Origin: Clostridiales bacterium
GTDB taxonomy: Bacteria; Bacillota; Clostridia; Lachnospirales; JAITVM01
Direction of reading: 5' to 3'
DNA: 12,166 nucleotides
Assembly: GCA_031285815.1 (NCBI GenBank)
Contig: JAITVM010000202.1
Coordinates: 1 to 12,166 of the forward strand
The stretch's first letter is position 1, and each line of letters starts with the position of its first letter. Positions 6,013 through 12,087 of this stretch are shown piece by piece. The notes beneath the pieces were generated by a model that saw only the letters and a program-made list of their open reading frames with translations, had not been told where the DNA came from and ran no database searches. Made by a program: the position numbers and the translations under genes.

Positions 6013-7194
6013 TTATACGTATTCTACAACTATAGCTGTACCCATTCCCCCGCCTATACACAATGTAGCAAGGCCATACTTGCCGCCACTGCGTTTAAGT
6101 TCGTATAATAGCGTTGTTAAAATCCTAGCACCCGAAGCACCTATTGGGTGGCCAAGCGCAATAGCGCCACCATTGACATTTGTTTTGTCTGGGGTAAGCC
6201 CTAATTCGCGTGTTACACAGAGGGCTTGCGCAGCAAAAGCTTCATTCGCTTCAGCCCTATCGATCTGCCCAGCCACTAGGCCAGCTTTATCTAATGCCTT
6301 CTTAACCGCTGGGACAACCCCGTATCCCATTATTGAAGGGTCTACGCCGGCTGAACCGTAACCAATTATTTTAGCCATATATTTTATGCCAAGGGCATCA
6401 GCCTTTTCTTTTGACATCACCAACAGCATTGCCGCACCATCATTTATTCCAGATGCATTGCCGGCAGTTACTGTCCCATTTGGTTTAAATGCCGGGCGGA
6501 GCTTTGCAAGTGAGTCAACAGTGGTATCAGATTTAGGGTACTCATCAGTATCCATTATTAACGGCGCGCCTTTGCGTTTCGGTATTTCAACCGGTACTAT
6601 TTCATCTTTAAATTTTCCTTCAGCAATAGCTTTTACAGCCCTACGTTGGCTTTCAGCCGCAAATTTATCTTGGTCCTCGCGGGTAATGCCCCATTTTTCG
6701 GCTATATTCTCGGCAGTAACGCCCATATGGTAGTCATTATATATATCCCATAAACCGTCTTTTATCATTGAATCAACAATCACACCGTCACCCATGCGCT
6801 GGCCCCAACGCGCTTTTTCAAGCAAATATGGCGCATTGCTCATGCTTTCGGTGCCTCCGGTTAATATAATATCTACATCGCCGCAAGCAATTATTTGGGC
6901 TGCAAGGCTAACAGACCTAAGGCCGGAGCCACACATTTTATTAATTGTCATAGCCGATACAGTATCAGGTATCCCTGCGCCTAAACATACTTGGCGTGAA
7001 ATATTTTGGCCTAACCCAGCTGACAACACATTTCCGATTATTACTTCCTCAACCATATCCGGGCTTACCCCAGACCTTTCTAACACAGACTTAGCAGCGG
7101 CAACCCCTAAAGCTGCCGCACTAACAGGGGCTAACCCCCCTCCAAACGAACCTATCGGGGTCCTGGCTGCTGCCACAATTACTACTTCCCTCAT
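6013..7194 (-). CDS. thlA: Acetyl-CoA C-acetyltransferase (biosynthetic thiolase)
   Basis: The 393-residue product has the length of clostridial ThlA. It condenses two acetyl-CoA to acetoacetyl-CoA, the entry step of butyryl-CoA synthesis in the cytoplasm. The acyl-accepting Cys88 sits in NKMCGSGLRS, His349 in GHPIGASG and the second catalytic Cys379 in CIGGGMG, as expected for family numbering. NEAFAAQA is also present. The ATG at 7192-7194 was chosen because the upstream GTG four codons earlier is part of the ribosome site AGGTGG, eight bases before this ATG. A 121-base gap to the hydratase gene upstream, the longest inside the operon, shows no clear promoter or terminator, so cotranscription is likely. 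Cys88 and Cys379 could form a redox-switch disulfide as reported for C. acetobutylicum thiolase; this is speculation here. Confidence 0.93.
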   Translation of the reverse strand: MREVVIVAAARTPIGSFGGGLAPVSAAALGVAAAKSVLERSGVSPDMVEEVIIGNVLSAGLGQNISRQVCLGAGIPDTVSAMTINKMCGSGLRSVSLAAQIIACGDVDIILTGGTESMSNAPYLLEKARWGQRMGDGVIVDSMIKDGLWDIYNDYHMGVTAENIAEKWGITREDQDKFAAESQRRAVKAIAEGKFKDEIVPVEIPKRKGAPLIMDTDEYPKSDTTVDSLAKLRPAFKPNGTVTAGNASGINDGAAMLLVMSKEKADALGIKYMAKIIGYGSAGVDPSIMGYGVVPAVKKALDKAGLVAGQIDRAEANEAFAAQALCVTRELGLTPDKTNVNGGAIALGHPIGASGARILTTLLYELKRSGGKYGLATLCIGGGMGTAIVVEYV

Positions 7195-7315
7195 GTAATA
7201 AACCACCTATCCCTTATTTTGATGTAACCCTTATGAACCGCTTTGCCTTTCTTAATTTTACGGTATTGCTTGTATTAGATTTGAAAACAAATAATATAAA
7301 CAGAATATTTTTGAT

Positions 7316-7735
7316 TTACTTCTTCACCGGCATTATTACCGCTTGCCCATCAACCGCAATTACACCATCTTGATTTATACATTCCGTTTTTAAAGTAACA
7401 CGGTTCTTTTCTAAATTAATATCTGTAACCGTAACAACAGCCCTTATAGTATCCCCAATTTCTACAGGCGCACGGAATTTAATTTGCTGGCTCAAATATA
7501 TGCAGCCAACACCGGGGAGCTCAGTCCCCAAAACAGCCGAAATAAAACCGGCTGATAACATGCCATGTGCAATCCTTCCGCCAAAAATACTTTTTTCCGC
7601 AAAAGCTTTATCTATATGGACTGGGTTAAAATCGCCTGTAACCCCTGCAAAAATATATATGTCGCCTTCCGAGACAGACCTTGTCATCTCTGCGGCCTGG
7701 TCTATTTTTAATTCATTAATAGAATAACTATTCAT
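7316..7735 (-). CDS. phaJ: MaoC-like (R)-specific enoyl-CoA hydratase (PhaJ type)
   Basis: The 139-residue single hot-dog domain carries the hydratase-2 signature FAGVTGDFNPVHID at 29-42, with the catalytic pair Asp35 and His40. The length matches PhaJ of PHA-producing bacteria, and GGRIAHGML follows as usual. The family interconverts (R)-3-hydroxyacyl-CoA and trans-2-enoyl-CoA; here the likely substrate is (R)-3-hydroxybutyryl-CoA, giving crotonyl-CoA. The ATG directly follows the etfA stop codon (TAA-ATG, no spacer), and AGGAAG inside the end of etfA is eight bases upstream, so translation is coupled. It takes the place that the (S)-specific crotonase Crt holds in the classical clostridial bcs cluster, which is unusual. 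The protein family is certain, while chain-length preference cannot be read. A hydratase of another short acyl-CoA is the alternative. Confidence 0.85.
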   Translation of the reverse strand: MNSYSINELKIDQAAEMTRSVSEGDIYIFAGVTGDFNPVHIDKAFAEKSIFGGRIAHGMLSAGFISAVLGTELPGVGCIYLSQQIKFRAPVEIGDTIRAVVTVTDINLEKNRVTLKTECINQDGVIAVDGQAVIMPVKK

Positions 7736-8737
7736 TTATAACGCTTCCTTTTTATACTTTTCAACTGCCGCCGTAAGCTTTGGCAATATAACGTTAACGT
7801 CACCAACTATACCTAAATCAGAAGCTTCAAAAATTGGCGCGGTATTGTTTTTATTGATAGCTATGATATAATCTGACCCTTCCATACCTGCCAAATGTTG
7901 AATTGCCCCAGAAATGCCGCAAGCAATATAACACTCTGGGCGTACGGTTTTACCTGTTTGCCCAACCTGGCGGTCACGGAGTATCCAACCAGCATCAACA
8001 CAAGCACGGGAAGAGGATACCTCGCCACCCATAGCATCAGCAAGCCCTTGAAGCATTTCAAACCCTTCCGCCCCACCGATCCCGCGGCCTCCGGAAATTA
8101 ATATTTTCGCATCGCTTATATCTTTAGCCTGTTTTTTCTCTTTAACCACTTCTAATATTTTTATATTCATGTCTGCATCCGTAAAATCAACTTTTATTTC
8201 TGTAACCACACCGCTTGCTTTTAAATCTAGCACAAATGGCTCAAATACGCCTGGGCGTACAGTAGCCATTTGTGGCCGGTGCTCCTCGCAAACAATTGTA
8301 GCCATGATATTTCCGCCAAACGCTGGCCTAGTCATAAGAAGTAAATTTGACCCGCCATCAATTTCTAGTGAGGTACAGTCTGCAGTTAACCCGGTATGTA
8401 TCCTTGCAGATACCCTTGGTGCCAAATCCCTGCCAATTGATGTCGCCCCATAAAGGAATATCTCTGGGCCCCTGTCTTTTATTATCTGTGTTAAAGCCTT
8501 GGTATATGGCTCCGTTACATACACGCTAAGAATCTCATCGTCAACATATATGGCCTCGTTTGCCCCGTACCCAATAAGCGTTTGTGCAATTGGTGCAATA
8601 CCCTTGCCCAATAACACAGCTACGACCTCTTGCCCTAAAACCTTAGCCAGGGTTGAGGCTTTTCCGAGCAGCTCAAGAGAAACCTTTTGAACAACCCCAT
8701 CACGTTGTTCTATAAAAACATATACATTTTTGCTCAT
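7736..8737 (-). CDS. etfA: Electron transfer flavoprotein alpha subunit
   Basis: The 333-residue EtfA has its N-terminal alpha/beta domain at about 1-200 and the conserved FAD-binding domain at about 210-330. The latter shows SGGRGIGG (215-222), Arg244, QVGQTGKTVRP (257-267), YIACGISGAIQHLAGM (270-285) and INKN (294-297). With EtfB it forms the heterodimer carrying electrons to butyryl-CoA dehydrogenase. In clostridial Bcd-Etf complexes NADH oxidation is bifurcated to crotonyl-CoA and ferredoxin, and its position between etfB and the rest of the pathway fits this. I chose the ATG at 8735-8737: a TTG two codons upstream lies between it and the ribosome site AGGTGA. That site overlaps the etfB stop codon, which implies translational coupling of the two subunits. 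The gene is followed without spacer by the hydratase start. Bifurcating activity is inferred from context. Confidence 0.93.
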   Translation of the reverse strand: MSKNVYVFIEQRDGVVQKVSLELLGKASTLAKVLGQEVVAVLLGKGIAPIAQTLIGYGANEAIYVDDEILSVYVTEPYTKALTQIIKDRGPEIFLYGATSIGRDLAPRVSARIHTGLTADCTSLEIDGGSNLLLMTRPAFGGNIMATIVCEEHRPQMATVRPGVFEPFVLDLKASGVVTEIKVDFTDADMNIKILEVVKEKKQAKDISDAKILISGGRGIGGAEGFEMLQGLADAMGGEVSSSRACVDAGWILRDRQVGQTGKTVRPECYIACGISGAIQHLAGMEGSDYIIAINKNNTAPIFEASDLGIVGDVNVILPKLTAAVEKYKKEAL

Positions 8738-8743
8738 AGCCAA

Positions 8744-9538
8744 TCACCTGATTATATTTTTTTCGCGTAACTTCCGCATTATCACATCAACTGCTTCATC
8801 CGCAGAAACTTCATGAATTTCCCCATGACCTTTAACCGGTTTTGTAAACGACTTCTTAACTTTTGTCGGGGAACCTTTTAGCCCCATGTTAGACAAACTA
8901 ATAGAACCCTTAATGTCCTCATACCCCCAGCGCTTAACTTGCAATGTACGGTATGCATCAAATACACGGCCTACTGTCATGTACCTAGGCTCATTCAACT
9001 CGGCAAGCACAGTAATAAGGCACGGGCAAGAAATTTCAATCCTATGGTATCCATCTTCAAAGCTCCGGTTAACAATTAATTTCCCATCTTCAAATTCAAC
9101 CCCACTAACATAACTAACTTGCGGTATACCAAGGTGCTCTGCAATCTGTGGCCCTACCTGTGCAGTGTCCCCATCGATTGCTTGCCTACCGGCTATTATT
9201 AAATCATAATCCATTTTTTTGATAGCCGCGGCAATAATTGAAGAAGTAGCCCATGTATCCGAGCCGCCAAATTGCCTGTCAGTAAGTAATACCGCCTCGT
9301 CAGCCCCCATAGCAAGCGCTTCACGCAAAGCAACATCTGCTTGCGGTGGCCCCATCGATAATATTGTAACAATTGTTTCCGGGTTATTGTCTTTTATCCT
9401 AAGCGCCGCTTCAATAGCTGCTTTATCGTCAGGGTTAATAATACTTGGTATCCCATCACGTATAAGTGTGCCAGTTACTGGGTCAAGCTTGACATCAGTG
9501 GTATCTGGTACTTGCTTCACACATACAATTATCTTCAT
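8744..9538 (-). CDS. etfB: Electron transfer flavoprotein beta subunit
   Basis: The 264-residue EtfB opens with MKIIVCVKQVPDT and shows INPDDKAAIEAALR at 34-47 and the conserved GRQAIDGDTAQVGPQ at 117-131. The length and the NPxDxxAIEAALR segment match the type found in clostridial bifurcating Bcd-Etf complexes, in which EtfB carries the FAD that accepts hydride from NADH. It is the second gene of the operon, 12 bases after the acyl-CoA dehydrogenase, with a very strong ribosome site (GGGAGGG, about seven bases before the ATG). The order bcd-etfB-etfA is the same as in classical clostridial butyrate clusters. FixA-type proteins are homologous, but the neighbouring dehydrogenase makes the butyryl-CoA role more likely. 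Confidence 0.93.
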   Translation of the reverse strand: MKIIVCVKQVPDTTDVKLDPVTGTLIRDGIPSIINPDDKAAIEAALRIKDNNPETIVTILSMGPPQADVALREALAMGADEAVLLTDRQFGGSDTWATSSIIAAAIKKMDYDLIIAGRQAIDGDTAQVGPQIAEHLGIPQVSYVSGVEFEDGKLIVNRSFEDGYHRIEISCPCLITVLAELNEPRYMTVGRVFDAYRTLQVKRWGYEDIKGSISLSNMGLKGSPTKVKKSFTKPVKGHGEIHEVSADEAVDVIMRKLREKNIIR

Positions 9539-9550
9539 GCCAATCCCTCC

Positions 9551-10693
9551 CTATCTAACTTTCATATGGGCAGCAATAACCATCCGCTGAACTTCGGAGG
9601 TGCCCTCATAAATTTCTGTTATCTTAGCGTCGCGCATCATCCGTTCAACAGGATAGTCCCGTGTATACCCATACCCGCCAAATAATTGCACGGCACGCCT
9701 TGTAACATCGCTTGCGGTTTCAGATGCGTAGAGCTTTGCCATAGCAGCAAGGTGCCCAAATGGCTCATTATTATCTTCCGCACAAGCTGCCCGGTAAACT
9801 AAGAGCCGTGCGGCATCAGTACGTACCTGCATATCAGCAAGCTGGAACTGTGTATTTTGAAACGAACCAATCCTTTTACCAAACTGTTTACGCTCGCCAA
9901 CATATTTAACAACTGCATCGATGGCACCCTGGGCAAGCCCCAGTGCTTGGGCCGCAATACCTATACGCCCACAGTCAAGTGCCTTCATCGCTATTTTAAA
10001 CCCATCGCCTTCTTTGCCAAGCATATTTTCACGTGGCACTCTACAGGCTTCCATAATAATTTCACAAGTAGAAGACCCGCGTATCCCCATTTTCCTTTCT
10101 TTTTTACCAATAGAAAAACCAGGTGCCCCTTTTTCAATTATAAAAGCAGAAATCCCGCGTGTGCCTTTAGACTTATCTGTCATTGCAAAAATTATAAATA
10201 CGTCGGCATAACCGGCATTGGTGATAAATATTTTTGAGCCATTTATTATATAGCTGTCCCCATCAAGTACAGCTTTTGTCTGTTGCCCGGCAGCATCTGT
10301 GCCTGCATTGGGCTCGGTAAGGCCAAACGCGCCTAGTTTTTCGCCTTTTGCAACTGGGATTAAAAATTTTTCTTTCTGCTTGTCTGTACCAAACATCATA
10401 AGTGGTGTCCCGCATAGGGATGTATGTGCAGAAACAATAACGCCTGTTGTCCCACATGCCTTCGATAATTCTTCGACCGCCATTGTATATGCAAGGTTAT
10501 CACAGCCTTGACCACCATACTCTTTTGGGAAAGGTATCCCCAAAAAACCATACCGTGCTAATTTTTCAACTGTCTCAGTTGGAAAACGCTCTTCTTCATC
10601 AATGCCCTCAGCTAAAGGTTCTACTTCTGCTTGAGTAAACCCCCGGTATAGGCCCTGTAGCAATTTATGCTCAGGCGATAAGGTAAAATCCAT
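9551..10693 (-). CDS. bcd: Short-chain acyl-CoA dehydrogenase, probably butyryl-CoA dehydrogenase
   Basis: The 380-residue product has the standard length of short-chain acyl-CoA dehydrogenases. MDFTLSPEH begins the N-terminal helical domain, FGLTEPNAGTDA (123-134) lies in the FAD-binding beta domain, and GERKQFGKRIGSFQ with QLADM follows in the C-terminal helical domain. The catalytic base is Glu363 in EIYEGTSE, the position used by butyryl-CoA dehydrogenases. With EtfAB it reduces crotonyl-CoA to butyryl-CoA. It is the first intact gene of the operon, with a strong ribosome site (AGGAAGG, six bases before the ATG at 10691-10693). The nearest convincing promoter is some 340 bases upstream at 11042-11070, so the message would carry the liv pseudogene remnants as a long leader. 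A related substrate such as acrylyl-CoA or a branched acyl-CoA cannot be excluded by sequence alone. Confidence 0.9.
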   Translation of the reverse strand: MDFTLSPEHKLLQGLYRGFTQAEVEPLAEGIDEEERFPTETVEKLARYGFLGIPFPKEYGGQGCDNLAYTMAVEELSKACGTTGVIVSAHTSLCGTPLMMFGTDKQKEKFLIPVAKGEKLGAFGLTEPNAGTDAAGQQTKAVLDGDSYIINGSKIFITNAGYADVFIIFAMTDKSKGTRGISAFIIEKGAPGFSIGKKERKMGIRGSSTCEIIMEACRVPRENMLGKEGDGFKIAMKALDCGRIGIAAQALGLAQGAIDAVVKYVGERKQFGKRIGSFQNTQFQLADMQVRTDAARLLVYRAACAEDNNEPFGHLAAMAKLYASETASDVTRRAVQLFGGYGYTRDYPVERMMRDAKITEIYEGTSEVQRMVIAAHMKVR

Positions 10694-10745
10694 ATCTATC
10701 CTTCCTTTACTTTATATTGTCACGTTTAACCGCACGCTTTTCTTT

Positions 10746-10858
10746 TCAGCTATAATAGAAACCAACTATGCCTTGTGGCATAAACATAATGACAACTATA
10801 TACAATGCCCCGAAGAATAATAACCAGCGTTCAAATATAACATGTACATTCCGTGAAC
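10746..10858 (-). pseudogene. C-terminal scrap of a LivM-type branched-chain amino acid ABC permease
   Basis: On the minus strand one frame reads ERWLLFFGALYIVVIMF, then MPQGIVG, ending at a TGA (10746-10748). This matches the last transmembrane helix and the FxP(R/K)GIxG ending of LivM permeases (family knowledge, no search run). Only about 30 residues survive and no start codon is in place. It abuts the LivG fragment directly, which marks a deletion or rearrangement junction near 10859, and it lies about 50 bases before the bcd start codon. Confidence 0.6.
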
Positions 10859-10969
10859 TTATTTTTTCTCAATATCGATGCTCACATTATTGACCGCTTT
10901 TAGTACGCCAAATTGTACAGAAATATCTTGCGTTTTAAGAATAATTTTTTCTATAGTGCCACCATTCTT
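10859..10969 (-). pseudogene. N-terminal scrap of a LivG/LivF-type ABC transporter ATPase
   Basis: A minus-strand frame reads IILKTQDISVQFG then VLKAVNNVSIDIEKK and stops at TAA (10859-10861). This is the standard opening of branched-chain amino acid transporter ATPases (L-x-x-x-x-I-S-x-x-F-G-x-L-K-A-V-x-x-V-S), cut before the Walker A loop. The expected start position holds ATA (10952-10954), about four bases after GGTGG; this suggests a mutated ATG, though that is inference. The fragment is followed at once by LivM C-terminal sequence. Confidence 0.6.
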
Positions 10970-11009
10970 CTAAAAAATTTTAATAATAAACGAATTATTT
11001 CAAAATTTA

Positions 11010-11029
11010 ATATGAAGAATTATTCATAT
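11010..11029. promoter_or_regulatory. Operator-like dyad at the operon start point
   Basis: ATATGAA (11010-11016) and TTCATAT (11023-11029) form a perfect 7-bp inverted repeat with a 6-base centre. It lies just downstream of the predicted minus-strand -10 box, over the expected start point, where a repressor would block transcription. The core ATGAA-N6-TTCAT recurs at 11197-11212. Confidence 0.45.
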
Positions 11030-11041
11030 ACTATTTAAGCT

Positions 11042-11070
11042 ATATTATCATTTCACTTTCTGCTTGTCAA
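11042..11070 (-). promoter_or_regulatory. Probable promoter of the bcd-etf-phaJ-thl-SDR operon
   Basis: On the minus strand a perfect TTGACA (11065-11070) is followed after 17 bases by TAATAT (11042-11047); GATAAT with a 15-base spacer is the alternative -10. The start point falls near 11035. It is about 340 bases before the bcd ATG; the spacer between 10694 and 10745 is too short and shows no comparable promoter. Confidence 0.5.
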
Positions 11071-11158
11071 TGTTTAATTATTAGATAATTTAAAAATGAT
11101 AAATAAGTTATCGGAATAAAAAGCTAATTTACTTGTGCAAATTTTATAAAATTAATAC

Positions 11159-11187
11159 TTGACTCAATCTAAAACACATGTTAATTT
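11159..11187 (+). promoter_or_regulatory. Weak plus-strand promoter of the binding-protein pseudogene
   Basis: TTGACT (11159-11164) is followed after 17 bases by TAATTT (11182-11187). The -10 match is poor and lies inside the long palindrome at 11174-11235. It points to the broken substrate-binding protein gene and would make the region a divergent promoter pair. Confidence 0.3.
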
Positions 11188-11235
11188 TTAAAAAGCATGA
11201 ACATCAATTCATATTTTTTAAAAACTAACATGTGT
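11174..11235. repeat. 62-bp near-perfect palindrome (28-bp arms)
   Basis: Bases 11174-11201 pair with 11208-11235: ACACATGTTA at the left end mirrors TAACATGTGT at the right end, with A/T blocks inside. Of 28 positions, 25 are Watson-Crick pairs, one is G-T and two mismatch (11184/11225 and 11196/11213); the loop is 6 bases. The centre contains ATGAA-N6-TTCAT. It could act as a nested operator for a dimeric regulator, a transcript hairpin, or a tiny MITE-like insertion. There is no T-run of terminator type outside the stem. Confidence 0.75.
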
Positions 11236-11251
11236 AGTGATTTATGACTAA

Positions 11252-11872
11252 CATATCGGGAGGTATCGTACAGCGCTTGAGGGATTTAATGTTGGAATTG
11301 TAGCTTATACCCTTTAGACTCCAGGGAAAACAAGGCGCTTTAGCTTATTAACTTTGCTAGACCATGCGGGTATGAGCCCATGGACACAGCTTCTTGAGTT
11401 AGGCCTTCCAAGTGCTGGTATTACATTGGTAACAGGTGCGCCTGACCTTCCGCAATTGCGTGGTATGGTCCCTCTTGGAAAGATTGGTGGCAAGGGCTAT
11501 TGCGTATATTACCCTACATTGCCACAAGCAGAACCCCTCAATGATTGGATGGTAGAACGTCATCAAGCTGAATATGGTTTTGCCCCTGACTTCTTTACAT
11601 CAGGTGGGTTTGCTGCAGCTGTTGCAATTTGTACTGCACTTGAGAAGACAGGTGGGGATACAGAAGCCCGTACTTTAATAGATACTATGGAAGGCATGGA
11701 ATTTGAAAGCCCTACTGGCAAGCGTGTTTTCCGCCAAGAGGACCATCAAGCTATGCAGGACCTTTTTGAAGTTGAGCTTACATGGGAAGAAGGGTCAGAC
11801 CATTGTATACCTAAATATATAAGTGTCATCCCTAGTGACGAAATTACGCCTCCAATAACAAATGGCAGGTAA
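11252..11872 (+). pseudogene. Broken branched-chain amino acid (Leu/Ile/Val-type) ABC transporter substrate-binding protein
   Basis: The frame from 11318 to 11872 encodes the C-terminal lobe of a type 1 periplasmic binding protein (Peripla_BP_6, LivJ/LivK-like). Typical stretches are TQLLELGLP, GYCVYYPTLPQAEPLNDWM, the YGFAPDFFTSGGF helix, LIDTMEGMEFESPTGKRVF and the EDHQAMQDLF motif near the end. Upstream in the same frame RYRTALEGFNVGIVAY is still recognisable, then a TAG at 11315-11317 interrupts just before TPGKT. The segment normally between TPGxT and WTQLLELG is shorter than usual, so an internal deletion is likely. The signal peptide, lipobox and the whole N-terminal lobe are missing. 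The TTG at 11354 could start a 172-residue fragment but has no good ribosome site, and half a binding protein would not fold around a ligand. It diverges from the LivG/LivM scraps, so the whole transporter locus appears dead here. Confidence 0.7.
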
Positions 11873-11890
11873 GCTATTAATGTTTTGATT

Positions 11891-11957
11891 AGGCTAGGGC
11901 AACTACATTGATTATAATAATAGGGTTGGGCAATTAAAGTTGCTTAGCCTTATTATT
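11891..11957 (+). terminator. Hairpin after the binding-protein pseudogene, possible terminator
   Basis: AGGCTAGGGCAACT (11891-11904) pairs with AGTTGCTTAGCCT (11938-11950), with a one-base bulge and one imperfect pair, across a 33-base loop. The 3' arm is followed by TTATTATTTTG. It lies 19 bases after the pseudogene stop. The long loop makes it a weak terminator; it may instead be an inverted-repeat remnant. Confidence 0.35.
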
Positions 11958-12019
11958 TTGCTTAATTCCAGAAATGCAATTTACTTCTATAAGGTGTATA
12001 TTATATATGGATGTGATAA

Positions 12020-12062
12020 TTATCCACATACTTATCAACAATTAGAACCATGGTTATCCACA
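12020..12062 (+). other. Cluster of three DnaA-box-like 9-mers
   Basis: Two perfect TTATCCACA boxes (12020-12028 and 12054-12062) flank a one-mismatch TTATCAACA (12032-12040), all on the same strand within 43 bases. AT-rich DNA lies to the left. Such spacing and orientation occurs at bacterial replication origins and dnaA-regulated promoters. The window ends too soon to see whether dnaA, rpmH or a plasmid-type initiator gene follows. Confidence 0.5.
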
Positions 12063-12087
12063 ATTCGTTATGGAACAAACAAATTTT

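Larger units (their letters stand above)
10970..11251. promoter_or_regulatory. AT-rich divergent control region between liv remnants
   Basis: No reading frame of note exists in this 282-base stretch. It holds a minus-strand promoter (11042-11070), a weak plus-strand promoter (11159-11187), a 20-bp dyad (11010-11029) and a 62-bp near-perfect palindrome (11174-11235), each listed separately. It looks like the preserved regulatory region of the former liv locus and now lies upstream of the butyryl-CoA operon. Confidence 0.5.

Noticed and set aside
6080..7198. Long plus-strand frames opposite the thiolase gene
   Set aside because: They are antisense shadows of a conserved gene with all its catalytic residues; they show no domain of their own.
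5268..7735. PHB storage operon (phaA-phaB-phaJ)
   Set aside because: No PHA synthase, phasin or depolymerase is present, and cotranscription with bcd-etfBA points to butyryl-CoA formation.
11354..11872. Binding-protein fragment as a normal 172-residue gene
   Set aside because: The homology continues upstream past a TAG, the TTG start has no ribosome site, and only one of the two ligand-binding lobes is present.
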